DNA of 51,203 bases from assembly GCA_022600345.1 (NCBI GenBank), contig JAHZKP010000156.1, forward strand, positions 1 to 51,203, given 5' to 3'. Of the stretch, positions 16,302-24,837 are shown piece after piece. The notes under the pieces were generated by a model. The model saw only the letters and a program-made list of their open reading frames with translations. It was not told the origin of the DNA and searched no databases. Source of the DNA: Alphaproteobacteria bacterium. Lineage in GTDB: Bacteria; Pseudomonadota; Alphaproteobacteria; Rhizobiales; Hyphomicrobiaceae. The position numbers and the translations under genes were made by a program. Position 1 is the first letter of the stretch, and each line of letters starts with the position of its first letter.

Positions 16302-17146
16302 AATTCAAATCCTAAGATAAATATTTGACATTAAGTTATGTAAAAAACGGCGTTTATACGCGGTTGATCGACTTGCCAGCCGCAGAGCGGCACAATCAGT
16401 AAAGCGGTCGTCGATCACGCAATAGTTTTCGCAATGCGACGCTTTGTCAAGACCGTGTTGTGTTTTCGCGTTGTAAAGCCTTTCGGACACCGGCCCACGG
16501 CACTCGCCGCCACCCTCGTCATTGGGCCGGTGTCCGAAAGGCTTCACGCAATCTGATCATTGCTGCCGTCGCCACGATGGCCGGACTTGCACTTGCTCGG
16601 GTCCGCTTTTGGGCGAGCAAGTCTGTGGTGCACTGCAATGAGAGATCGTTGCCGACTTCCGAGTTGGGTCAAACGCTTCGTCTCTTAAATGTCGGCTTCC
16701 AAGACATGGCTTCCCATGCCTCTACGAGATCTCAAAACGCGCGGCTAATGCTGCCAATAGAAGTCGTTTGTTGCCGGTCGGTACGACCTCAACTGCGGAC
16801 CTCGATGACTAGCGCCTTCATCTCACCGCTGCCAGCACGACCGAATTCCGATCCTGTGTTTTCGTGACTACTAGCAGCCTTACAATGCCGCCATGCGATG
16901 AACCAAAAAATGCTCATCGGCCACTTGTAAAATATTGCTAGAACATTGATTTAACTGAAAATAATTGTTTACATGCACATTTTAATCCGCTAACGTATTA
17001 ATGTAGGCTATGGGCATGGTGGCCGGGGCACTGCTTCAGCATGCCGAGCCCCCTGAACCTGCATATTCTCGAAACCATCGCGTGTATTAGCCCTCTCAAC
17101 TCTGGGAGGTAGAGGCCGCTTGGGCTCATTTCAGTTGGAGGAATTC
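16302..17146. other. 845-bp non-coding stretch with a long palindrome
   Basis: No supported gene is present; the plus-strand frame over 16,460-16,867 has no domain or start signal. A 22-bp perfect inverted repeat lies at 16,476-16,544. The section 16,925-17,010 is A+T-rich, with TTTACA and CGTATTAAT about 20 bp apart, and is a plausible promoter for the integrase gene. Confidence 0.5.
16476..16544. repeat. 22-bp perfect inverted repeat with 25-bp spacer
   Basis: AAGCCTTTCGGACACCGGCC plus CA at 16,476-16,497 is matched base for base by its reverse complement at 16,523-16,544. No T tract follows on either side, so it is not a typical intrinsic terminator. It sits about 175 bp upstream of the V8-like protease gene and 600 bp upstream of an integrase gene. 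Confidence 0.85.
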
Positions 17147-17737
17147 GTGTTACGAAAACAAGCCAAAACCATATCGCCGGGCGGGCTTAGAAAACTACTC
17201 GCAGCAGTTCGCAAGGGGGCTTACCCAGAGCGCGACCGGGTCATCGTGCTACTCTCAGTCCGAGCTGGTTTGCGCGCGTGCGAAATCGCAGGGCTCACTT
17301 GGGGCATGGCGCTTGATCCGAACAGTCGAATATCCAGTGTGCTCGACATTCATTCCCGAATAGCGAAGCGAGGCTCGGGTCGAAGGGTACCCATTCACCC
17401 ACAATTGCGTTCAGCACTCTGCGACCTCATGCGCAAGTCAAAAACGGCTTCCATTGCGCCCGATCAGCCCGTGATCAGATCGGCACGAAGTGGGCACATG
17501 CGTGCCAACAGTATCGTCAACTGGTATGTCACGACCTTTAAAACCCTGAACCTTGAAGGCTGCTCTTCGCACTCCGGCCGCCGAACGTTCATCACGAGGG
17601 CCGCACGTTCAGCGCATCGCGCGGGAGCAAGCTTGCGCGACGTGCAGATACTGGCAGGCCACCGCTCCATTGAAACTACTCAGGGCTACATTGATGGCGA
17701 CACCGACGCGCAACGCAAACTTGTCAAACTGCTTTAG
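17147..17737 (+). CDS. tyrosine-type site-specific recombinase (integrase), short form
   Basis: A GTG at 17,147 with TTGGAGG five bases upstream is a better start than the TTG at 17,120, and gives 196 residues. Only the catalytic domain is present. The motifs are GLRACEIAGLTW (first Arg), HSGRRTFIT (H-x-x-R), LAGHRSIETTQGYID (second His and the Tyr nucleophile), and a KRG turn where the beta-strand Lys sits. The usual core-binding SAM-like N-terminal domain is absent, as in some integron- or transposon-associated recombinases. It lies directly upstream of a DUF3768/papain-like pair and is probably the recombinase of the accessory module at 17-20 kb. No tRNA or att core was recognised. Confidence 0.85.
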   Translation: MLRKQAKTISPGGLRKLLAAVRKGAYPERDRVIVLLSVRAGLRACEIAGLTWGMALDPNSRISSVLDIHSRIAKRGSGRRVPIHPQLRSALCDLMRKSKTASIAPDQPVIRSARSGHMRANSIVNWYVTTFKTLNLEGCSSHSGRRTFITRAARSAHRAGASLRDVQILAGHRSIETTQGYIDGDTDAQRKLVKLL

Positions 17738-17747
17738 GGAACAAATC

Positions 17748-18086
17748 ATGAACAATGCAGCCAAGAAAACAGCAGCGATCCGAGAACTAAATGATCGCTT
17801 CCGTAAGACATTGACAGGAGGCGCTGTGCTGATGACGGCGGGCATCGTCGCAATGGGTGCAGAAAAACAGGAAGCGATCATTGCGGCGGTGCGCGTGTTT
17901 TCCGACTTCGATACCGACAACGATCCCTGGGGCGAACACGACTTCGGAGCCGTCGAGGTCGCCGGTGAGAGGATCTTCTTCAAGATCGATTATTACGACC
18001 CCGTCCGTGCAATGCATTCGGAGGACCCCGCGGATTCCACGCTAACCGAGCGGGTGATGACGGTCATGCTCGCAGAAGAATATTGA
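17748..18086 (+). CDS. DUF3768 protein
   Basis: The ATG at 17,748 follows AGGGAACAAATC and gives 112 residues. The sequence follows the DUF3768 pattern of alphaproteobacterial plasmids and islands: RELNDRFRKTLTGG, VLMTAGI, then FDTDNDPWGEHDFGAVEV and FFKIDYYD. The family has no known biochemical function. It starts 10 bp after the integrase stop codon, so the two are probably cotranscribed. Confidence 0.85.
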   Translation: MNNAAKKTAAIRELNDRFRKTLTGGAVLMTAGIVAMGAEKQEAIIAAVRVFSDFDTDNDPWGEHDFGAVEVAGERIFFKIDYYDPVRAMHSEDPADSTLTERVMTVMLAEEY

Positions 18087-18099
18087 GGTTTTCGGTGGC

Positions 18100-18690
18100 A
18101 TGACACAGGAGCCGTTTGAACAGCCTACCGGTAGGCGTAGCGGTGCGGAGTTGGAGCCACTATGCCAGGGAGATCTTGATGGTCTCTGCGGAGTTTATAG
18201 CGTTGTGAATGCCGTACGAACTCTATGCCCGGAAGCTAGCGATACTTGTTGTGAGCAGCTATTTCGCCAGCTCATGAAGCGGCTTAGCAAAGATGGCAGA
18301 ACGCCCGCCGCTGTAGTTTGTAACGGTCTCGGCACACGCAGGCTGCGGTCCCTTGTCGAGTGCGCATCAAAATTCGCGACTACGCGCCTTGATGTTCAAT
18401 TGCATGCACGAAAACTCAGGAAACCGAAACGCAGAAACATGTCGACCAGTAAGCTTTGGAGAATTCTTTCGGAAGAGCTTAGTGCTGGAAGGGTCGCCAT
18501 ATTGCGGCTGGGCGGGCGGGAAAACCATTGGACCCTTGCTGTCCGCATCACAGAGCGCCAAATACGTCTACTCGATAGTAGCGGCCGGCAGGTACTTCAA
18601 CGCAGCCGTTGCACGATTGGAGACGACGCGACACGGGTAATCCTGCATGTGGCCGATATCACCGTCGTTGAAAGGCTAGGCACCAGATAG
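18100..18690 (+). CDS. papain-fold cysteine-peptidase-like protein
   Basis: The 196-residue product shows a papain-like arrangement: Gln23 and Cys30 in QGDLDGLCGVYSV (oxyanion Gln seven residues before the nucleophile), His143 in ENHWTLAV and Asp159 in LLDSSG. This resembles C39-type peptidases but without a transporter. The middle segment is basic (RKLRKPKRRN). No signal peptide is seen. It follows DUF3768 with a 13-bp gap. The substrate is unknown; it could be a protease, a transglutaminase-like enzyme or a toxin effector. Motif spacing supports an active enzyme. Confidence 0.7.
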   Translation: MTQEPFEQPTGRRSGAELEPLCQGDLDGLCGVYSVVNAVRTLCPEASDTCCEQLFRQLMKRLSKDGRTPAAVVCNGLGTRRLRSLVECASKFATTRLDVQLHARKLRKPKRRNMSTSKLWRILSEELSAGRVAILRLGGRENHWTLAVRITERQIRLLDSSGRQVLQRSRCTIGDDATRVILHVADITVVERLGTR

Positions 18691-18696
18691 ATAGAT

Positions 18697-19083
18697 TTAT
18701 TTTCGTTGCTTTTTTGCTGCCTTCTTCCTTGCTCCACCGGATTTCTGCCCTCCGGCATCCCCTTCCTGTTGGGACAGAGTCGTCACCAATGCGACCGCCA
18801 TCGCAAGCCTTTCCTCGTCAAGCGTCTGGCAGGTAGCAAGAAGCTTTGCCTCAAGTTTGCGGCGCTTGCCGCCACTGCCTTCTGACTCGACACCCAGCAG
18901 CCAGTTCGGCGTGGTCTTCAAAGCATTCGCAATGCGTACCAGAGTACCAAGATCAGGTTGCCGACGTCCGCGAGCGTAGTGGTTATAACGACGCTCATTG
19001 AGGTCAGCCAGCCGGGCGACCTCAGCCTGCGACAGGCCAAGGTCGTTCGCCCTCTCCTGAAGTCGCTCGACGAATATCTCCAT
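18697..19083 (-). CDS. XRE-family repressor-like regulator
   Basis: Residues 5-65 form a Cro/CI HTH (LQERANDLGLSQAEVARLADL, RRYNHYARGRRQPDLGTLVRIANAL). The C-terminus is very basic (GGARKKAAKKQRK). At 128 residues it has no peptidase-type dimerisation domain. It is divergent from the FGE-like gene, and the 163-bp intergenic region holds three related ACCATTTTGT-type half-sites, the first two bases after its own start codon. It therefore probably autoregulates and controls the FGE-like gene. It converges with the papain-like gene with only 6 bp between the stops. Confidence 0.85.
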   Translation of the reverse strand: MEIFVERLQERANDLGLSQAEVARLADLNERRYNHYARGRRQPDLGTLVRIANALKTTPNWLLGVESEGSGGKRRKLEAKLLATCQTLDEERLAMAVALVTTLSQQEGDAGGQKSGGARKKAAKKQRK

Positions 19084-19085
19084 GC

Positions 19086-19153
19086 ACCATTTTGTTGACT
19101 CGCATCTCCGTATCGTCGATGTACATTTTGGTGCTTAATGACTACAAAATGGT
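19086..19153. promoter_or_regulatory. candidate operator half-sites of the XRE regulator
   Basis: ACCATTTTGT at 19,086-19,095 and its exact complement ACAAAATGGT at 19,144-19,153 are about 58 bp apart centre to centre. A related ACATTTTGG at 19,123-19,131 lies between them. The set sits between the divergent XRE and FGE-like genes, where a repressor would be expected to act. Confidence 0.5.
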
Positions 19154-19246
19154 ACGTGCAAGAGCCATTGTGAATGGTTCATAGCGCTGGTGGTGAAACC
19201 AGCCTCCTCAGAGAGGTTGAGCAATTCAAGAGAATAGGGTGGAGAG

Positions 19247-20278
19247 GTGAAGGAGCACGTTCTTGAAATCGTTGTTGCACTTGCGACAGTGCTCGGCACT
19301 GTGTTCGCGGGTATGCAAGTCCTGAAGTCCTCCAAGAAACAACCAAGGGCTAACGAAGCAAAGGATTGGCAATCCGCTTGCAGAGAAGACACCGCTGAAG
19401 CTTATCAGAGCTTTCTCGACAAGTGGGGGGATGGTCCTCATTCGGAGGAGGCACGAAATCTCCTCGAACATCGCGCCTCGGGTCGAATTCGAGCGCTGGT
19501 TGGCTTTGGTGATGACGATGACGAAAGTCATTGGCTGAAGCCAGGTGACTCATTCAGCGACTTCGAAGGCGCCCCGGATATGGTTGTCATTCCGAGCGGC
19601 TCTTTCATGATGGGAAGCTGCGGAGATGTCAGCACCGATGACTGTGAAGCAGACGAGCAACCTCTGCATGAGGTAACTATTGAAAAGGCATTCGCAGTCG
19701 GCAAGTACCCTGTCACGTTTGACGAATGGGAGACCTTTCACAGCGCCACCAGCACAAGAAGGCGGATCGAGGATGAAGGGTGGGGAGCGGGGCGGCGGCC
19801 AATAATCAAGGTGTCTTGGGATCGCGCGCAGGAGTTTGTCGAGTGGCTGTCGACTGCAACAAGCAAACGGTATCGACTGCTCAGCGAAGCAGAATGGGAA
19901 TACTGTTGCCGAGCCGGGTCGGAGACTGACTACTCGACCGGCGAAACCATTTCGCTTCACCAGGCTTGCTATGACGGCAATCGAACTGAAGAGGTCGGTA
20001 GATATGGGCCAAATGATTTTGGGCTTCATGACATGCACGGAAACGTCTGGGAATGGTGCGAGGATCTTTGGCATTCAGACTATTTCGGCGCTCCAACAGA
20101 TGGTTCAGCATGGCTGGCTGGCGGAGAGCAAAGCCGGTTGGTTCGAGGAGGGGCATGGGATGAAGTGGACGATGAAGAGCACGAGAAGCCTTTCTACTTG
20201 CGGAGCGCTGTGAGGTACCCGTACGCGCCAGCAACACGCCGAACGACCATAGGTTTTAGGGTCGCGAGGGAGTTGTGA
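19247..20278 (+). CDS. membrane-anchored formylglycine-generating-enzyme-like (SUMF1/FGE) protein
   Basis: The GTG at 19,247 follows GGGTGGAGAG and gives 343 residues. Residues 5-25 form a transmembrane helix (EIVVALATVLGTVFAGMQVL), and residues about 26-105 a linker with a FLDKWGDGPHSEEARNLL tetratricopeptide-like piece. From about 108 to the end comes an FGE-sulfatase domain: MVVIPSGSFMMGS, YPVTFDEWETF, RLLSEAEWEYCCRAG, DFGLHDMHGNVWEWCEDLW, LVRGGAWDE and TIGFRVAR. FGE enzymes oxidise a sulfatase cysteine to formylglycine, but many bacterial paralogs are non-catalytic binding or regulatory modules. No sulfatase gene is in the window, so activity is open. Confidence 0.88.
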   Translation: MKEHVLEIVVALATVLGTVFAGMQVLKSSKKQPRANEAKDWQSACREDTAEAYQSFLDKWGDGPHSEEARNLLEHRASGRIRALVGFGDDDDESHWLKPGDSFSDFEGAPDMVVIPSGSFMMGSCGDVSTDDCEADEQPLHEVTIEKAFAVGKYPVTFDEWETFHSATSTRRRIEDEGWGAGRRPIIKVSWDRAQEFVEWLSTATSKRYRLLSEAEWEYCCRAGSETDYSTGETISLHQACYDGNRTEEVGRYGPNDFGLHDMHGNVWEWCEDLWHSDYFGAPTDGSAWLAGGEQSRLVRGGAWDEVDDEEHEKPFYLRSAVRYPYAPATRRTTIGFRVAREL

Positions 20279-20718
20279 AACGAGGAAAAAGTTCGCATGG
20301 CGGCCGAAGGCTACACGTGCCCGAGTGCGTATTCATGTATTCACACTATCGTTGCCCACGGAGCTGGACAATCGTTCAGCGAAGCCGCTTCACCGGACAT
20401 CGTGCAAACCCTTGCCGATTCTCCAGGTGGGATCCCGGGAAACTCTCGCTACGAGTATGAAACGGCAGCAATACGCTCTACGCCGGAATATTTGCCAAGC
20501 CCCTGCCGCCAACGCAGTGGGTCGACTTCAACATTTCGATAGAACGCGGGACATGGACGGTCTGCCCTCGATAGCTGACGGTTGTGAGAATATCGCGCGA
20601 ACTCGAAGCAAGAGCCTCAGCTCCGGACGACGCACGCTGTCGGTGCTACGGTCGAGACGGGACAAATCCTGAATAGCTTTGACACTCGCGAATTTTGTTA
20701 CCCCAGAACCAGATGGGA
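20279..20718. other. 440 bp without a supported gene
   Basis: Three overlapping short plus-strand frames and one minus-strand frame are present, none with a domain or a credible start. The composition resembles the neighbouring genes, so this could be a decayed gene. Nothing else was recognised. Confidence 0.4.
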
Positions 20719-21189
20719 TTAACCCCATAGCCTGCCCGATGCGCCAACGATGACAGTGATAAGGCCGAGGATCGTGTTGATGCCGACGATGCGCCGAATG
20801 TCATTCAGATGTCTTGCTGCCGACGCCCAGTCTTTTGCGGTGACGCCATTACGAAAGTGCCGATAGGGAGCAAAGTAAAGCAACAGGAACAATCCGATCA
20901 TTAGGAGGCCAAGCATGTGCATGATGTGAACATGCACTCCGGCTGATCCGAAACCGCCGAAATATTTGAATACCAGCACGTAACCCGAAACGGGCAGGGC
21001 GATGACAGCAATCCAAACCCAAATAAAGAAATGAGAAAATACGTCGCTCCAAAGCGTGAGTCGCTGTTGTGGTTCGAATGCGCCCAGTGATGGACGCAGT
21101 ACTAAGTAAGCGAAGAACATTCCGCCAACCCAGACAGTTGCTCCAATGGCATGAATCGCGATTGCGATGGACGATACATATTGCATCAT
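20719..21189 (-). CDS. CopD-like four-helix membrane protein
   Basis: The product of 156 residues has four predicted membrane helices: IAIAIHAIGATVWVGGMFFAYL, FFIWVWIAVIALPVSGYVLVF, IMHMLGLLMIGLFLLLYF and IVGINTILGLITVIVGASG. Histidines in HAIGATVWVGG, SHFF and HVHIMHM match the CopD/DUF2269-type pattern associated with copper or heme-copper functions. Met at 21,189 or 21,186 can start it. It stands alone between gene-poor segments. The function in copper handling is inferred from the fold only. Confidence 0.7.
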   Translation of the reverse strand: MMQYVSSIAIAIHAIGATVWVGGMFFAYLVLRPSLGAFEPQQRLTLWSDVFSHFFIWVWIAVIALPVSGYVLVFKYFGGFGSAGVHVHIMHMLGLLMIGLFLLLYFAPYRHFRNGVTAKDWASAARHLNDIRRIVGINTILGLITVIVGASGRLWG

Positions 21190-21851
21190 AACAGCCTTTT
21201 ATGCAGTTGTTTCTTGCAGGCTGCATAGCATTGGGCGGGAGCTAAGCCCACCGCTTTGATAGCACGAAATCTTGTCGGTCCGTTCCTGACCGTTGCATGC
21301 GTTTTATAGCTGCTCCACGCACCTCAATATTCATTTGGAATGAGTGATCCACGCCTTCTCGTGCCGGCTCGCGTCATTGGACGCTTTGGCCCCCGCGGCC
21401 CCTGACGCAACTTGCCCAAACGGCAGCAATAGCTCCAGCAGCGGTCGATTTGCTGCATCGAAGCGAAGCTTCGAAGAGGGCCAACTGCACTAAATCGCTG
21501 CGCGATACCTAGCCGCGTTGGGGCTGCTGGTGCAGGCAATAACCATCATTGAGATCGCTGCAAGGCAGCCGGGGACGTTGTCTTGAAGATTGAGGTTCTC
21601 AACCTTGATCGACAGGAGTTCCCCATGAGTACCGATATTGCCGTCACACCGTTGCGCCAGCGCATGATTGCAGACATGGCCCGTTGCGTATGTGAGAACA
21701 AAAACGGTCTCGGTGGATCAGCCGACTTGAAGGACGGACCGACAACATCAAAAGAATTTTGCAGCGCACAGCAGGCTTGCGTGCCTCGGCCGTTCGTTTT
21801 GAAGATCCTTGCAACATCGTGATGCGCACCGGCACAGAGTCGGCTCGGGGT
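21190..21851. other. gene-poor stretch with an integrase N-terminal fragment
   Basis: Apart from the fragment listed at 21,625, I see no gene. The segment 21,324-21,540 has only domain-free frames. The stretch ends at the IS3 right end at 21,852. Confidence 0.45.
21625..21692 (+). pseudogene. fragment of a phage-type integrase N-terminus
   Basis: From the ATG at 21,625 (with ACAGGAG upstream) the frame reads MSTDIAVTPLRQRMIADMA, which matches the conserved opening of SAM-like core-binding domains of IS91/XerD-type tyrosine recombinases (TPLRQRMIEDM). After about 20 residues the similarity stops. The remainder of the gene is missing, probably removed during the IS insertions that follow. Confidence 0.4.
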
Positions 21852-22204
21852 TGACCTGAGCTCCGTCTTCCATCCAGTCAAAGGCAGAGTCCTGGGCTGT
21901 TATCTTGCCGCTCCCCGGTGGTAACGGCAAGGGCAAGATGGTCGGCGTGAAACTCCTCCGGTGTCTGGTTTTCGAGCGCCGAATGCGGGCGCACCTGATT
22001 GTAGTCGGCCCGCCATTCCGACAGTAGTTATCGGGCTTCCGAAAGCGTCGAGAATGCCGTTTCGTTCAGACATTCATCTCGGAGCCGTCCATTGAAGCTT
22101 TCAACGAACGCGTTCTGCTGCGGCTTGCCGGGCTGGATGTAATGCCAATCAACCCCTGCTCCTTGCGCCCACTTCAAAATCGCCATGCTGGTGAACTCCG
22201 TGCC

Positions 22205-23842
22205 GTAGCACATCAGGAACTTGGTCATTGGAGGCCCTGATCGCCTGCGGCGCCTCAACACGCAGGCAGGCGATCAGGGCCGGGCTGCAGATCTCTAAAG
22301 TGAAGGTATCGAATCACCACTTTGGAGAAGCCCGACCATGACCAGACTAGAGACTATGCCAACGGATGTCGCGTTGGTAGCCATCGATGTTTCCAAGAAC
22401 CGCAATGACGTGCTGATCCAGGTCCCAGGACGGGATCGCCGTCGGCGACTGGTGGTACCCAACACACGGGTGGAACATGATCACTTCGTCGCTTTGCTCA
22501 ACGATCTGGGATGTCCCGTTCTGGCCGGGTTCGAGGCGACCGGAAACTATCACAGACCGCTCGCGTATCGATTGCTTGAAGCAGGCGTGGGCCTACGACT
22601 TGTCTCGTCGGTTGCCCTCGCACGGACGCGTGAGGCTCTGCATAACGGCTGGGACAAGAATGATCCGAAGGACGCCCAGGTCATTCTTCACATGCTCAGG
22701 ATTGGTGCGACACCGACCTACCTCGATCCCATCCGTGCCGGCATCAACGACATCCAGGAACTGTCGAAGACGCATGAGGTCGTCTCGAAGGCCAAGACAG
22801 AACTCTGGCACCGACTGCTCACACATTATCTACCACTCTACTTTCCCGAAGCAGCAAGGTTCGCTGGCAACTCACGCAGTGATTGGTTCTACGCCTTCAT
22901 TGAGGCGTTCCCAACGCCGGCGAGCATCACAATCCACGAGAGGGATGCCATCATTGACGCGGCCTGGGACGTCGTCGGCAAGAAGGTCTCGAAAGCCCGG
23001 CTTCTGGGCGATATTTACGAGACAGCTCAGTCATCTATCGGCCTGCCTGTAGATCTCGACAGCCCTGCCATCGCGATGTTCCGGATGGTCATCGCAGAGG
23101 GACGCAGTCTGATCCGGCAACGCGATGAGATCGAACGTCAGGCCGAAGCTGCCTTGCACGATCACCCAGACTTTTTTCGTCTGCGCCAGCTTCCAGGCAT
23201 CGGTCCAATCATCGCCATGACGATCCTCGCCGAGGCTGGCGACCTGCGTCGGTTCCGCCATCACCGCCAGTTCTTGAAGTTCTGCGGTCTCGACCTGGCG
23301 ACATATCAGTCTGGTCAGTTCCGCGGTCAGACCAAGCTATCGAAGTTCGGCAATGCCCGGTTGCGACGTGCGTTCTGGATGGCAGCTCAAGTCGCCATAC
23401 GCCAACGCGACAACAGCTTCAGATCCAAGTTCGAGCGCTATATCGCAAAAGATCGTGACAATGCCGATCTCAAGCGCAAAGCGCTGACAGCAGTTACCGC
23501 AAAGATGGCGCGTACCGCACACGCCGTCATCAAAACCGGTACCGATTATCGGCCCTTCATCGAAGAGCCGATGCCAAGCGGAAGAACCTCTATCCGTAGG
23601 AGCCGTGAGGGCGCATCAGTGACCCTGTAGATAATGCTCGGGTCTTCCGCTTGGAATTGCATCTCGTGTTAAGGACGGTGAGGACCACATGTTGCGCGTC
23701 ATGGATCCTGTGTTTGCTATGGAAGAGAGCTCTTTTCTTGACGGCGGAAGCCGCTTGGACGACGTTGAATTGAGATCGCTGGCTCCGGTCAGTGAATGGA
23801 GATCTGTTGCCGACCCAACGGCCAATGTTCCTGACGTAGGAC
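22205..23842 (+). mobile_element. IS110-family (IS1111-group-like) insertion sequence
   Basis: The boundaries follow from the interrupted IS3 OrfB, whose reading frame is continuous from 23,843 to 22,204. Subterminal inverted repeats are visible: TCAGGAACTTGG at 22,213-22,224 and the complement of TCAGGAACATTGG at 23,822-23,834. Such subterminal repeats mark the IS1111 group. No target duplication is present, as expected. The flanks of a single-transposase IS110 element commonly carry the guide (bridge) RNA; here that would be 23,631-23,821 or 22,225-22,337. Confidence 0.85.
22338..23630 (+). CDS. IS110-family transposase (DEDD)
   Basis: The 430-residue protein opens with the DEDD RuvC-like domain (VALVAIDVSKNRNDVLI, with GFEATGNYHRPLAYRL, then NDPKDAQVILHMLR). 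It ends with the Transposase_20 domain (RLRQLPGIGPIIAMTILAEAGDLRRF, then FLKFCGL, LSKFGNARLRRAFWMAA), which carries the catalytic serine region. Length is normal and no interruption is seen, so the element looks recent and possibly active. Start ATG 22,338 follows TTTGGAGAAGCC. Confidence 0.92.
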   Translation: MTRLETMPTDVALVAIDVSKNRNDVLIQVPGRDRRRRLVVPNTRVEHDHFVALLNDLGCPVLAGFEATGNYHRPLAYRLLEAGVGLRLVSSVALARTREALHNGWDKNDPKDAQVILHMLRIGATPTYLDPIRAGINDIQELSKTHEVVSKAKTELWHRLLTHYLPLYFPEAARFAGNSRSDWFYAFIEAFPTPASITIHERDAIIDAAWDVVGKKVSKARLLGDIYETAQSSIGLPVDLDSPAIAMFRMVIAEGRSLIRQRDEIERQAEAALHDHPDFFRLRQLPGIGPIIAMTILAEAGDLRRFRHHRQFLKFCGLDLATYQSGQFRGQTKLSKFGNARLRRAFWMAAQVAIRQRDNSFRSKFERYIAKDRDNADLKRKALTAVTAKMARTAHAVIKTGTDYRPFIEEPMPSGRTSIRRSREGASVTL

Positions 23843-24423
23843 GTTGTCGGAAACGCAGACCTGAGGCTTGGCTTTCCGCCGCGCGATGATCCGATCCAGT
23901 TCGCGGCCAACCCGAGCGCCAGACAGTGACGTGTCGGCCACCAGGCCGAGGCACTCGCGGGTGTAGTCGTCGATGACACACAACACCCGGAACCGGCGTC
24001 CGTCGGTGAAGCTGTCGGACACAAAATCCATCGACCAGCGAGCGTTTGGTCCTGACGGCAATTGAATTGGTGGCCGTGTGCCAAGAGCACGTTTGCGTCC
24101 GCCGCGCTTTCTCACTTGCAAACCCTCTTCCCGGTACAGCCGCCGGAAACGCTTGTGGTTCATCACGACGCCCTCGCATCTGAGCAGGATATGCAATCGC
24201 CCCTCTCGGCGGCGCTTCGCTTGCCTGCCGGGCAGTGGATAGCCGAAACGCCGCCGTTCTTGTGCCAGCTCCCGAATGCGCCGCCGGTGAGTTGCGTCAC
24301 TAACGCGACGGCTGCGGTAACGCACCATCGATCGGTCGACTTGCAGGACGGCACAGGCGCGGCGCTCTGAGACCTCATGGGTCTTGCAGACGTGCGCCAC
24401 GACCTGACGCTTCGCCTCCGGCG

Positions 24424-24690
24424 CTACCACTTTCGGCTGTTGACGTCCTTCAGGATCGCAACATCGAGCATCGTCTCGGCCAAGAGCTTCTTCAGTTTAG
24501 CGTTCTCGTCTTCCAGGGCCTTCAGCCACTTGGCATCCGACACGTCCATGCCGCCGAACTTCGACTTCCACTTGTAGAACGTGGCAGCGCTGATGCCGTG
24601 CCGACGGCAAACATCCTTGGTTGCCTGCCCGCTCTCTTGCTCGCGCAATATCGCGATGATCTGTTCTTCTGAAAACCTGCTCTTACGCAT
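24424..24690 (-). CDS. IS3 OrfA (HTH subunit of the transposase)
   Basis: The start at 24,690 gives 88 residues: MRKSRFSEEQIIAILREQE, then KDVCRRHGISAATFYKWKSKFGG, and a leucine-zipper-like end (LKALEDENAKLKKLLAETML). This is typical of the IS407 group. IS3 elements make the fusion transposase by -1 frameshifting into OrfB. The first 25 codons repeat at the window start. Confidence 0.9.
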   Translation of the reverse strand: MRKSRFSEEQIIAILREQESGQATKDVCRRHGISAATFYKWKSKFGGMDVSDAKWLKALEDENAKLKKLLAETMLDVAILKDVNSRKW

Positions 24691-24837
24691 CGTCCGTCTC
24701 CTCTCAGGGCGACAGACTCTAGCTGAAATCGAGGACCTTTGAAGGGAGCAGAACAATCTACGAGAACATTCCGCGAAACAACCTGCTAGTCCTATTTTTG
24801 GGAAATGCATCCGGACGTAGTCATTACAATAGCCCTA

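Larger units (their letters stand above)
21878..24430 (-). pseudogene. IS3 OrfB transposase, split and with a nonsense codon
   Basis: The 5' part (24,430 down to 23,843) encodes the HTH_21 region and the first half of the rve domain (WSMDFVSDSFTDGRRFRVLCVIDDYTRECLG, ending VCVSDN). The 3' part (22,204 down to 21,878) resumes at [14 protein letters not shown] and holds the catalytic Glu region ([23 protein letters not shown]). It has a TAA at 22,028-22,030 followed in frame by SEWRADYNQVRPHSAL. The two halves fit exactly once the IS110 element is removed. The protein is inactive as it stands. Confidence 0.85.
21852..24755 (-). mobile_element. IS3-family element interrupted by an IS110-family element
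   Basis: The right end at 21,852 reads TGACCTGAGCTCC and the left end near 24,755 reads TGTTCTGCTCCC on the other strand. Without the inserted IS110 element (22,205-23,842) the IS would be about 1,270 bp, normal for IS3. OrfA (24,424-24,690) is intact. OrfB is split by the IS110 insertion between the codons for SDN and GTEF and also carries an in-frame TAA at 22,028. No target duplication is obvious. Confidence 0.85.

Noticed and set aside
16460-16867. 135-codon plus-strand frame over the palindrome
   Set aside because: It has no domain or start signal, and it reads through a perfect inverted repeat, which is unlikely for a real protein.
21583-21822. 79-aa plus-strand frame as an intact gene
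   Set aside because: Only the first ~20 residues after the internal Met resemble an integrase; the rest has no similarity, so it is listed as a fragment.
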